A DNA stretch of 64,000 nucleotides from Hyphomicrobiales bacterium. Lineage in GTDB: Bacteria > Pseudomonadota > Alphaproteobacteria > Rhizobiales > Rhizobiaceae. This document shows positions 1-8,111 of this stretch, piece by piece. The position numbers were made by a program, and so were the translations under genes. Where the stretch lies: assembly GCA_900472175.1 (NCBI GenBank), contig UCHD01000004.1, positions 774,726 to 838,725 of the forward strand, in the 5' to 3' direction. Under the pieces are notes generated by a model. It did not search any database, had not been told where the DNA came from, and saw only the letters and a list, made by a program, of their open reading frames with translations. Each line of letters starts with the position of its first letter. Position 1 is the stretch's first letter.

Positions 1-822
1 CTTGCGAAACTTGCCGGTGAGGAGGTGATTGCCGAAGATCGCGATGTCAGTGCCCTTGCTCCGGTGATTATCCCCCGCCAGGTCGTGTTCGGAGGGTTTG
101 AAAGCCTCTTTGAAGTGGTTGAGGCGCTCGGGATCGGCGCCGATAAAGTCGAAGATCCGCTGCTCTGGGTCGGCCAGCGCGATCAGCGTGGTGCTCTTCC
201 CGATTGCCTCGACCGCGCGCCATTGCTCGGCGCTCGTGTCCTGGAATTCGTCAAGGATGATGAACGGGTACATAGTCGACACAAGCGCGCGGACCTTAGC
301 CGAGCCATGCAACAAGATCGCCACCCGCTCCGCGAACAGGTCGAAACAGACCTTGCCCTCGTCCGTCGCCAATCGCATGCGTTCGGCCACTTCCAGCGCG
401 GCCTTCTTCGCTTTCTCCTCGTCCGACAGCTTGGAGGGCGCCTTGAAGCCGCTCCGGATCGCCGACAGCGCGATCGCCTCGTTCGGCGGCGTCAGGATCG
501 TCATCCGCCGCGGAAACCCGACCAGATAGCCGTGCGCCTTGAGGATGCGCCAGAAGAAGGAGTGATAGGTGTCGACCTCGATCCGCTTCTTTTCCTCCTT
601 CGTAACCGACTCCTCTTCGTCGATCGCCTCGAACACGCGCGAGACTGTCGCGCGTGCGAAGCTGAGAAAAAGGATGCGCTGCCCCGGCTTCAGTTTTTCG
701 CACGCGATCTTCGCGGCCCTCAAGATCGACACAGTGGTCTTACCCGAGCCGGGACCACCCACAACGAGTTGGTGCCCCTCGACGGTTAGAACATCCTTTT
801 GCGCGTGCGTCAGATTGACCAT
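1..822 (-). CDS. UvrD/PcrA-like helicase, Gabija GajB-like (partial, C-terminus off the left edge)
   Basis: The minus strand is open from an ATG at 822 to base 1 (274 codons, no stop), so the gene continues outside the window. It starts MVNLTHAQKDVL and has a Walker A GGPGSGKTT near residue 23, a FLSFARATVSRV stretch like superfamily 1 motif Ia, a Walker B/DEXQ-type ILDEFQDTS with an EQW after it (motif II), and ADPEQRIFDF (motif III/Q-like). This is the N-terminal half of an SF1A DNA helicase. The start lies 8 bp after the stop of the OLD-family nuclease at 831-2669, so the two are probably co-transcribed. OLD nuclease plus UvrD-like helicase is the Gabija (GajA-GajB) arrangement; the assignment to Gabija is inference because the C-terminal half is not visible. 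Confidence 0.85.
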   Translation of the reverse strand, partial: MVNLTHAQKDVLTVEGHQLVVGGPGSGKTTVSILRAAKIACEKLKPGQRILFLSFARATVSRVFEAIDEEESVTKEEKKRIEVDTYHSFFWRILKAHGYLVGFPRRMTILTPPNEAIALSAIRSGFKAPSKLSDEEKAKKAALEVAERMRLATDEGKVCFDLFAERVAILLHGSAKVRALVSTMYPFIILDEFQDTSAEQWRAVEAIGKSTTLIALADPEQRIFDFIGADPERLNHFKEAFKPSEHDLAGDNHRSKGTDIAIFGNHLLTGKFRK

Positions 823-830
823 CGCGTCCT

Positions 831-2669
831 CTAACCGGCGGGCGCGGCGGCGGCTTCCCCACCGTTGCTGAACGAAGGCACGGGCGGCGCGGCGGGAGCA
901 GGCGGGGGATCACAGATCGCCTTCAGCGTTGTGCAGGCATCGCGGATCCAGGTCGGGATTTCGGCCTCGGAGCACTGGCCAAGGAAATCGGCGATGCCCC
1001 AATTGCCCTTTGCCCAGCCGAAATACTCTTTCAGCGCCGGGATCACATTGGCCTTCGGATCGGGATATTTCACGAGGATATGCGGCGGCCAGTCGAGCGC
1101 GTCTGAGAACCGCTCAAGCGCATCCTTCGTCGTATTCTTGAGGATGAGATCTTCGATCCCCTTCTCATCGTGCATGAATAGCCGCTCGACCTGGGCTTCG
1201 ATCGCGGCCTTCGCCGGATCGGTCTGCTTGTCGCAAAGCCCGAACGTTCGCTTACCGAGACCCTTATACAGCCCGGCGAGATCGGCGATCTGGGACTCGG
1301 TGCCCGCATCAATGATGCAGATGCCGAGCGCCTCAAGCGAGGCATAGGTGACGGGGTTTAGCTCCGACAGCCGGCGTGCGGCCACCGGAAAGGAGCTGGC
1401 CTCGGTGGCTCCTTCGGCGATCAGCACGCGACGGGACAGGAGGCCCTCGCAGAAGCGCGTGCGAAACTCCTGCCGATAGCGCTTGTGCTTTACGCTGTCG
1501 GGCAAAGCTATCTGCGCCTGGCTGAGCACACCGTCATTGGCCCGCGACAGGATCACGGTCTCGTCGAGCTTAAATTCCTCGAGGACGTATGGCGAATGCG
1601 ATGTGACGATTGACTGGGAGGCCAGCTTGCGCAGCTCATGCACGATCCGCTTCTGGGCATATGGCGGGATCGCGGTTTCGACCTCTTCCATGGCGAAGAT
1701 GACGTTCTGCTTGTCTTCGGCGATCTGCGACAGCATCGCCAGGACCAACATGTTGATCGTGCCGGTGCCTTGCCGGAAGAAGGGCGCGGCGTGATCGCCG
1801 TCGCCGGTTGCGATGAAGGCGGTCACTACCTTGCGCAGATGCTCACGCGTGAGGTTCGACACCTTAAGGTGCGGCTTCATACCCCATTCGCGCGGCACAT
1901 ATTTCTTCAGCGACTTGTCGATGCTGTCGAGCACGCCAGAAATCCCGATCGCGGGGTCGCTTGCCACATCGAAGGCGGCGAGCGTGCCGATCGTGCCTTC
2001 CCACATCTGCGGCCGAATTTCCTTCAGCCGCAGAATAATGTCGAGCAGGCTGCCATGCTCTAGGCTCAGCGCACGCGACCCAGTGCGTAGTGAGCGCAGG
2101 AACAGGAAGCCGCAATGCTGTTTGTCCTTCTTGGAGAACGGCTCGGGCTTGTCCGCCTCCGTCAGGCTGCGCGAATAGTAGGTGCTGCCGACGAAATCGT
2201 CTTCATCGGAATCGTAGCCGCCGATGAAGGTGACGCGCAGCGCCGCCTTGATGTTCGCGGCATCGACACCCGCCGGGTTGGCCTCGGTGAAGAAATCGCC
2301 GGTTTCGACATTGAGCCACTCGATATTGCCGCCGAACCTGGCCTCCTGCTCTTCCGACAGGTCGATGATGGTGACTACAACGGTGATCTTCGGGGCTCCG
2401 GCGACGGCCGTCTCGTAAGCGTCATCGGGCACGGCGCCCTCGTCGGCGGCGGCAGCGGCCACGGGAAGATATTTGCCCTCAAAAAAATCATGCTCATCGA
2501 CCGGAGGGCGGCGGCTCAGTCTATCAGGACCGAGCGCAAGATCTATCGCTTCAAGGACCGAGGACTTGCCCGTGTTGTTGTCGCCGATGAGGACAGCATG
2601 GTCGGGCAGCACAAGCTTCGCATAACTGATGCCCCGGAAATTCTCGATCGATACGTCGTAAATCTTCAA
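831..2669 (-). CDS. OLD-family ATPase/TOPRIM endonuclease, Gabija GajA-like
   Basis: A 612-residue protein with an N-terminal ABC-type ATPase and a C-terminal TOPRIM domain. The Walker A GDNNTGKSS is at residues 29-37. A Walker B region (VIFAMEEVE) and an H-loop SHSPYVLEEF follow in the middle of the protein. TOPRIM elements are VLIAEGATE, then IIDAGTE and FGLCDKQ, which provide the Glu and Asp residues expected for metal binding. The length is close to known GajA proteins (slightly under 600 residues). The C-terminal 25 residues are a low-complexity Pro/Ala tail. In Gabija, GajA is a sequence-preferring DNA-nicking enzyme controlled by nucleotides, working with GajB against phage. The helicase at 1-822 follows directly. 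Class 2 OLD nucleases in general also pair with UvrD-like helicases, so Gabija is likely but not proven. Confidence 0.85.
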   Translation of the reverse strand: MKIYDVSIENFRGISYAKLVLPDHAVLIGDNNTGKSSVLEAIDLALGPDRLSRRPPVDEHDFFEGKYLPVAAAAADEGAVPDDAYETAVAGAPKITVVVTIIDLSEEQEARFGGNIEWLNVETGDFFTEANPAGVDAANIKAALRVTFIGGYDSDEDDFVGSTYYSRSLTEADKPEPFSKKDKQHCGFLFLRSLRTGSRALSLEHGSLLDIILRLKEIRPQMWEGTIGTLAAFDVASDPAIGISGVLDSIDKSLKKYVPREWGMKPHLKVSNLTREHLRKVVTAFIATGDGDHAAPFFRQGTGTINMLVLAMLSQIAEDKQNVIFAMEEVETAIPPYAQKRIVHELRKLASQSIVTSHSPYVLEEFKLDETVILSRANDGVLSQAQIALPDSVKHKRYRQEFRTRFCEGLLSRRVLIAEGATEASSFPVAARRLSELNPVTYASLEALGICIIDAGTESQIADLAGLYKGLGKRTFGLCDKQTDPAKAAIEAQVERLFMHDEKGIEDLILKNTTKDALERFSDALDWPPHILVKYPDPKANVIPALKEYFGWAKGNWGIADFLGQCSEAEIPTWIRDACTTLKAICDPPPAPAAPPVPSFSNGGEAAAAPAG

Positions 2670-2846
2670 CGCAGCCCCCTGACGCGATGCCGTTTTCTCG
2701 TTTTACATGCGTCACAGTTACACCTGGTTTCGATGGAACGTCACCCGCCGTGTCAGTGGCGGCGGTTTCTCAAAGCGACCATTTCAGTTCGGCAATGAAG
2801 TCACTCATCGAAGTCATTGGTGGTCTCCGCTAGTTTCAAAGCGGCC

Positions 2847-2993
2847 TCAATGGCAATGCACCTCTCCGGTGCTCCGATCCATGTGGCAGCATTTTCCAGG
2901 CGGCGAACTTTTCCGGCATCCGCCTCCATGTGCCAGAGCAGCATCTTGTGCAGTCAAGCCCAGCAGAGCGAATATGCAAACTACGATTCTCAT
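2847..2993 (-). CDS. small secreted YHYH-like Cys/His-rich protein
   Basis: A 48-residue protein with a signal peptide of about 21 residues ending ...AALA, then a mature part of about 27 residues rich in Gly, Cys and His (HGGGCRKSS, GKCCHMDR, GEVHCH). The CCHxDRxTGxxHCH arrangement resembles the small YHYH-type domains common in secreted proteins. The ATG at 2993 is preceded by a strong GGGGAGGGGG ribosome binding site, which decides this start over longer readings. The Cys and His residues suggest metal binding or disulphides; this is inference. It is too short for automatic gene finders and is easily missed. Confidence 0.6.
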   Translation of the reverse strand: MRIVVCIFALLGLTAQDAALAHGGGCRKSSPPGKCCHMDRSTGEVHCH

Positions 2994-3269
2994 GCGGCTA
3001 CCCCCTCCCCAAATTTGCATGGCCGCAACCGGGAGTCTAGCTGGGGAGCTGGATTCATGGATGTTTCGTAAAGTTCGTAGTTCCTTGGCAAAAATTGCTA
3101 CCTCAACGATTAATTGCCGGTGGACTTCAAAACACCTGAGTGCTTCATTCGCGGATGGGGGAAGACTTGCACGGCTCACGAATTTCGTCATCGGATGCAT
3201 CCGGTCTCGCCGGCTGCGACAACATTCGAACCCGCTGGTGACCCTTTGAGTTCGTGAAGGATCTGCCAG

Positions 3270-4937
3270 ATGCCATTTTACATTCGGAAGTCGATATCTG
3301 CAGGGCCGTTTCGCTTCAACTTTTCGAAAGGTGGAGTCGGGGTCTCGGTAGGCATCCGCGGCCTTCGGATCGGAACAGGCCCTCGAGGGCACTACATCCA
3401 TGCAGGCATGGGCGGGTTATATTATAGGGCGTCGCTTGGCGTCGCCGGGAAGCCGATCGAGACAGCGCACGCCCTTCCAAAACAGCCGACTGTAATTCAC
3501 TCCGACGACGTCTGCATGATTGAAGTCGACTCCGGCGACGTCATGCTCATGCGTGATGAACCCTTCAAAGACTTGCTGGACGAAATCAACTTGAAGAGCC
3601 GGCAAGTCCGGATGGCGCATGCGCTAGCTTGGTCCCTAGGGGGTGTTGGGATTGTGGCCGGCTTGTTAACCGGGGGACCCGGCATTTTACTGACAGCACT
3701 CGCCGTCCCAGGCTGGATGATCGGTAACTGGCTAGACTCCTACCGTCGCAGTACGGTTCTTTACTATGATCTGGAGGGCGATGCCGAAGCAGCCTACAAG
3801 CAAATCGCCGAGGGATTTGACGGCCTTACCCAATGCGTTGGGAAATGGCATATCGAGGCGGGTGGCGCAATCACCTCCCTCACCGCATGGAAACGCAATG
3901 CCGGAGCATCTCATCTCGTCAACAAAAAACCGACTACGCTCAGCTATTCGCTTCCTCTGGTGATTAAAAGTAATGTGACCCCTCCGGCCATCAGTGTCGG
4001 CAGGCAAATCATGTATTTCATGCCAGACGTCGTCCTCGTGCAAGATGGCAGCAGGGTCGGGGCTGTCAACTATCGTGATCTGAACATTCGATGGCAGGAT
4101 TCACGCTTTATCGAAGACGGCAATGTCCCCAGTGACGCAAGGGTCGTCGGGCATACATGGAAGCATCCTAACAAGAGCGGAGGTCCTGATCGCCGTTTCA
4201 ATCACAACCGTCAGATTCCAATCTGCCTCTATGAAACTATCCACTTCCAAAGCGGCAACGGCGTCAATGAACTGGTTGAGTTTTCTCGAACCGGTCGGGC
4301 GGAGAGTTTCGCTAGAGGTTGTACGCTCGCAGGTCAACTACCGAGAGAAAGGGCCGCCGCCCCGCAGTCACTCCCCATTCAGACCTTGCCCAGGAGCGAA
4401 CCGCAGGCGCCGCCTCCAAAAAAGCACATCCGGCTCCGAACCGTCTTTCTATCCGCGCTCGCGCTGGTCATAGGTTTCTCTTTGGTCGTTGACCTTTCTA
4501 GGAAGAGCCTAGATCGGCCGGCTGCCAGCACCCCAACAGAGCTAAAGGTCATTGAATCATCGGACACCAAGGGTGCGCCGCAGCACATTCAACCCAGTGG
4601 ACCGAATGAGTTGCCAATCAGCAAGTTGATCGACAACAAACCTACGCCGACCGCAAAAGCGGAAATCGCCACGCCAGATACCACCTTGGATCGACCTGAA
4701 GCCAACGATCAACTGAAAACCACTGTACTGGAGGCGCTCGTCCCGCAAGCGGGCTGGTACACTGCCACCAACGTCAATCTTCGGGATGGTCCGGGAACGA
4801 AACATCCAGTGCTTCTGGTCATTCCCAATGGGTCGCCAATCAAATTGATCGAGCAGCGAGCGGGCTGGAGCCGCGTTCAAATCGAGGATGGCCGAACTGG
4901 CTGGATGACGAGCAAAGCAGTCGTGGCTGGTGACTGA
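3270..4937 (+). CDS. DUF4236 membrane protein with C-terminal SH3b domain
   Basis: A 555-residue protein. Residues 1-55 are a clear DUF4236 domain (RKSISAGPFRFNFSKGGVG, then RGLRIGTGPRGHYIHAG). Hydrophobic segments near 120-155 give one or two membrane helices. A further helix lies near 395-415 (FLSALALVIGFSLVVDL), followed by a Pro/Ser/Thr-rich linker and a C-terminal bacterial SH3 domain (about 495-550: NVNLRDGPGTKHPVL, LIEQRAGWSRVQ, GRTGWMTSK). DUF4236 proteins occur widely in accessory regions and their function is not known; SH3b domains usually bind peptidoglycan. The C-terminal part is probably periplasmic (inference). It precedes a secreted nuclease and the four-gene ZorAB-like operon on the same strand. 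Confidence 0.8.
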   Translation: MPFYIRKSISAGPFRFNFSKGGVGVSVGIRGLRIGTGPRGHYIHAGMGGLYYRASLGVAGKPIETAHALPKQPTVIHSDDVCMIEVDSGDVMLMRDEPFKDLLDEINLKSRQVRMAHALAWSLGGVGIVAGLLTGGPGILLTALAVPGWMIGNWLDSYRRSTVLYYDLEGDAEAAYKQIAEGFDGLTQCVGKWHIEAGGAITSLTAWKRNAGASHLVNKKPTTLSYSLPLVIKSNVTPPAISVGRQIMYFMPDVVLVQDGSRVGAVNYRDLNIRWQDSRFIEDGNVPSDARVVGHTWKHPNKSGGPDRRFNHNRQIPICLYETIHFQSGNGVNELVEFSRTGRAESFARGCTLAGQLPRERAAAPQSLPIQTLPRSEPQAPPPKKHIRLRTVFLSALALVIGFSLVVDLSRKSLDRPAASTPTELKVIESSDTKGAPQHIQPSGPNELPISKLIDNKPTPTAKAEIATPDTTLDRPEANDQLKTTVLEALVPQAGWYTATNVNLRDGPGTKHPVLLVIPNGSPIKLIEQRAGWSRVQIEDGRTGWMTSKAVVAGD

Positions 4938-5141
4938 CGCTCCTCGCTTGAAACGAGGAACAGTAGGGCCACCTGCGTTGCTTCTCCAACTCCGTGAGCA
5001 CCAATTGACTATCCGCCCGCCAGGTCGCCAAAGCTCCCCGTGCCCGCGAACCAAATCTACGAGAATATCGCTCTGAAATTGTTTATCTTGTTGAGATTGC
5101 AACCAGCTTGCTCTAGCGTCCTCTTCGGGACGTTGGGGGCA

Positions 5142-5810
5142 ATGTTGAAGATTTTGATGCTATGCGCGGCAATGGCGTTGTCGCAGTCGATCCATGCAGT
5201 CGCGGGATCGCCGGTTCACGTTGTCGATGGAGACACCTTGGACGTCGGCGGGCTCCGCTACCGTCTGCATGGAATTGATGCGCCGGAAGCCGCGCAGGTG
5301 TGTGCCGCCCGAGATGGCCGTACTTGGAACTGCGGGCAGGATGCCATTCGCCGAATGGAAGAAATCACCGGCGGAAAATCAGTCGAATGCGATGACCGAG
5401 GCCACGACGCATACGGTCGAACGATTGCTGTCTGCACTGCGGCCGGCGTCGAAATTAATGCGCTGATGATTGAACAAGGGATGGCGTGGGCATTTCGCAA
5501 ATATTCGCAAGACTATGTCAAAGCCGAAGACGCGGCCCGCAGTCGGGGCGTCGGCATCTGGCAGGCCCCCACCGAGACGGCTTGGGATTTCAGAGCGCAC
5601 AAATGGGAATCGTCGCTCTCCGCCGTCCCTGATCGCGCCTGCCCCATAAAGGGAAACATCAACCGCAAACACGAGCAAATCTACCATGTCCCCTGGTCCA
5701 AAGACTACGGAAAGACAAGAATCGATGTGGCAAAGGGCGAGAGATGGTTCTGCACCGAAGAAGAAGCCGTTGCGGCCGGCTGGCGAGCTCCACTATGGGG
5801 TCACGAATGA
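5142..5810 (+). CDS. exported staphylococcal-nuclease-like (thermonuclease) protein
   Basis: A 222-residue protein with an N-terminal signal peptide (MLKILMLCAAMALSQSIHA) and an SNase domain: HVVDGDTLDVGG, YRLHGIDAPEAAQ (catalytic Arg and Asp region), YGRTIAV, and GMAWAFRKY. Such enzymes cut DNA and RNA with Ca2+. A C-terminal extension has Cys residues and a WFCTEEEAVAAGWR segment, as in other proteobacterial exported SNase proteins with an Ada-like or nuclease-associated tail. The start at 5142 was chosen because it gives a proper signal peptide; upstream in-frame starts do not. The gene ends 53 bp before the four-gene operon at 5864 and could be transcribed with it. Confidence 0.85.
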   Translation: MLKILMLCAAMALSQSIHAVAGSPVHVVDGDTLDVGGLRYRLHGIDAPEAAQVCAARDGRTWNCGQDAIRRMEEITGGKSVECDDRGHDAYGRTIAVCTAAGVEINALMIEQGMAWAFRKYSQDYVKAEDAARSRGVGIWQAPTETAWDFRAHKWESSLSAVPDRACPIKGNINRKHEQIYHVPWSKDYGKTRIDVAKGERWFCTEEEAVAAGWRAPLWGHE

Positions 5811-5863
5811 TCAGACCGCATTACCTGCGTTTTGTTTGAATCAACGAACCCTTGTGAATTGAT

Positions 5864-7315
5864 ATGGCCAAACCCTTCGAAGCACTGAACCGCCTCATCG
5901 ACAGCGTTCGTGAATCAAACCACGATTTCCGGATCACCACGGACCCTTTTCCTCCACTTGACGCTGAGAAGCTCGCGAAGACGATGGAGCTCGCCAAAAA
6001 GGGCGCCGAAAACGGAGCTGAGGAAAAGCCGGCGTCATCTGCCCAGGCTCTCGACGAAGTTGAAAAAACTGTAGCCAGCCGCGTGGAGACCGAACGCGAC
6101 GATTCCTATCAGGTTCTTGAGGATCAGCTTCATACGTACGCCACGCGCATGCAGAACCTGGATTTCAATGGTCATTTCGGAAGGATTCGTCAGGCCAACA
6201 TTTCGAGCCTAACTGACTTTAGAGGCGAAGTTGCCGGCGGGCGAGATGAGCTGTTCGGGCTACGTCGTAGCCTTAAAGAGGCTGATGAGGAACTGACGGA
6301 ATTTAGGAAAGACAATCGCCTTAAACGGGTCGCCCAGACCAAATCTGAAATGGCGACAATCATAAAATGGATTGTGGTGCTGGCGCTGCTGGTGGGCGAG
6401 ACAGTCGTCAACGGCATTTACCTGGCCCAAGGCAGTGATCAAGGGCTTGTGGGCGGTGTCGGTTTGGCGTTCGGATTCGCAATCGCGAACGTCTGCGGAA
6501 CCGTTCTTTTGGCTTGGGTTCTCATCCCCAACATCGTTCATCGTGCACTGTTTCGTAAGCTGGTTGGACTGATTGGAATAGCCGCATGGCTCTGCCTTGC
6601 CCTCGGCCTAAATCTGGCTATGGCTCATTACCGCGAAGCGTCAGCAGATACGGCGTCTCAAATTGGCACTGCAGTAATGACCCGTCTCAAGACTGATCCG
6701 CTGTTCCTGAAGGACATTGATTCATGGATCCTGTTTGCGACCGGCTTCATGTTCTCCGCAATCGCGCTGTTCGACGTCCTCAGCATTCGAGACATTTATC
6801 CTGGCTACGGCGGAGTCCATACGCGATACGTCAAGGCGCGGCAAAACTACGTCGATCACAAAATGGAGCTGATCGAAGAGTTGAAGGAAATCCGTGACGA
6901 CCACAACACAAAGGTCGAAACAATCATCCGAGACCTCGCTATCCGTCGCCGCGAATGTGCGTCGATCATTGAAAGCCGCGCCCGAATCGTCCGCTTGTTC
7001 AATGAACAACAGGATCGTCTCGAGACCTGTGCTAGAAAGCTGCTCACCATCTATCGTGAGGCTAATCGACAGTCCAGGACCAAGACGGCGCCGAAATACT
7101 TCGCACAGCAATTCGTCCTCGACCGGAGAAAACCAATTGTCGACACCAGCGACGATTGGAACGACAAGGAGTTAGCAGCACAAATAAAGGGGGCTGAAAG
7201 CGAACTCGCGGGGCAGATGCAGCAAATCGGACAAGAGTTCGAGAGTGCCGTCGTCGCCTATCATCAGCTCGACGATCTGTTCTCGGAGAATATAAATGGC
7301 CAGAAGGCGGCGTAA
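5864..7315 (+). CDS. four-helix membrane protein with flanking coiled coils (ZorAB-like operon, gene 1)
   Basis: I do not recognise the family. The 483-residue protein has a charged, Ala/Glu-rich N-terminal region (1-160) with coiled-coil character, then four predicted membrane helices at about 165-187, 194-221, 233-254 and 287-305. A long C-terminal cytoplasmic coiled coil (about 320-483) is rich in Glu, Arg and Gln. The second gene begins inside its last codons (20-bp overlap), so the four genes to 10698 form one translationally coupled operon. It may be a scaffold or regulatory membrane subunit of the motor-like pair encoded downstream; that is inference from context only. Confidence 0.75.
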   Translation: MAKPFEALNRLIDSVRESNHDFRITTDPFPPLDAEKLAKTMELAKKGAENGAEEKPASSAQALDEVEKTVASRVETERDDSYQVLEDQLHTYATRMQNLDFNGHFGRIRQANISSLTDFRGEVAGGRDELFGLRRSLKEADEELTEFRKDNRLKRVAQTKSEMATIIKWIVVLALLVGETVVNGIYLAQGSDQGLVGGVGLAFGFAIANVCGTVLLAWVLIPNIVHRALFRKLVGLIGIAAWLCLALGLNLAMAHYREASADTASQIGTAVMTRLKTDPLFLKDIDSWILFATGFMFSAIALFDVLSIRDIYPGYGGVHTRYVKARQNYVDHKMELIEELKEIRDDHNTKVETIIRDLAIRRRECASIIESRARIVRLFNEQQDRLETCARKLLTIYREANRQSRTKTAPKYFAQQFVLDRRKPIVDTSDDWNDKELAAQIKGAESELAGQMQQIGQEFESAVVAYHQLDDLFSENINGQKAA

Positions 7316-8111
7316 AAAACAGAGCGACGTCTCGGCCGGTGGTCTGATGGGAGCAGTTTTGCTGGTTCTTATCATAATGGGAGCGGTGGCCGGTTACTTC
7401 TATCTGCGCGAGAAATCGAAGCAATTTCCGCCTTTGGACGCAGAATATTGCCCGACGACGGGCCCGACTTCCGTCACCGCTGTTCTCCTAGATACGACAG
7501 ACCCGATCGCAGACATCACCAAGGTGGATTTGAAGCGACAATTTCAAAAGTCGGTTGCGGATGTCGAAAGGGGTGGCCTGATCGAGGTCTATGCCCTCAC
7601 CGACCGCGAAGGCGCCCTCACCCGCACCTATCGAGGATGCAATCCAGGCGACGGCGCCGACGCCGACGAGCTGGTATCGAACCGCAAACGGATCCAAAAG
7701 CGCTGGGAGGACGGCTTCAACAAACCTCTGCAGGATATCGGTGAGCAGCTTGGCGAAGGCTCCGAGGGTAACCAATCGCCGATCATGGCAGGCATTCAGC
7801 GCATCGTGGTGGAAAGCTTTTCCGACGCCAAACTCGAAGACAGGTCGAAGACCCTTATCGTCGCCTCGGACATGGTCGAGCACACTGCGGCCTTCTCCAT
7901 CTACAAGTCCGGCACGGACTATGCCGCCTTCGAGAAAAGCAGCGCAAGCGACAAGTTCAGAAGTCCGCTTGATGGCGTCGGCGTCAAGGTGTTCGCCTTT
8001 CAGAGAGAGAACACCAAGCTCCTGAAAGAGCTCCCTGATTTCTGGCTCAAATGGGTGACCGCGAATGGTGGTGAATGGATCGGTTACGAGCGATTGGTGG
8101 GAGTAGAATAA
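7296..8111 (+). CDS. membrane-anchored protein with a possible vWA-like fold (ZorAB-like operon, gene 2)
   Basis: A 271-residue protein with a very basic start (MARRRRKKQ), one membrane helix at about 16-37, and an exported globular domain. The domain begins with a hydrophobic strand ending in DTTDP (LLDTTDP, residues 64-70), reminiscent of the first part of a degenerate MIDAS motif. A later hydrophobic strand LIVASDM (187-193) resembles the second metal-binding strand of von Willebrand A domains. The fold call is tentative. The start overlaps gene 1 by 20 bp, and the stop overlaps the next start (TAATG at 8109-8113). A partner that senses or binds in the periplasm would fit this layout (inference). 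Confidence 0.7.
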   Translation: MARRRRKKQSDVSAGGLMGAVLLVLIIMGAVAGYFYLREKSKQFPPLDAEYCPTTGPTSVTAVLLDTTDPIADITKVDLKRQFQKSVADVERGGLIEVYALTDREGALTRTYRGCNPGDGADADELVSNRKRIQKRWEDGFNKPLQDIGEQLGEGSEGNQSPIMAGIQRIVVESFSDAKLEDRSKTLIVASDMVEHTAAFSIYKSGTDYAAFEKSSASDKFRSPLDGVGVKVFAFQRENTKLLKELPDFWLKWVTANGGEWIGYERLVGVE

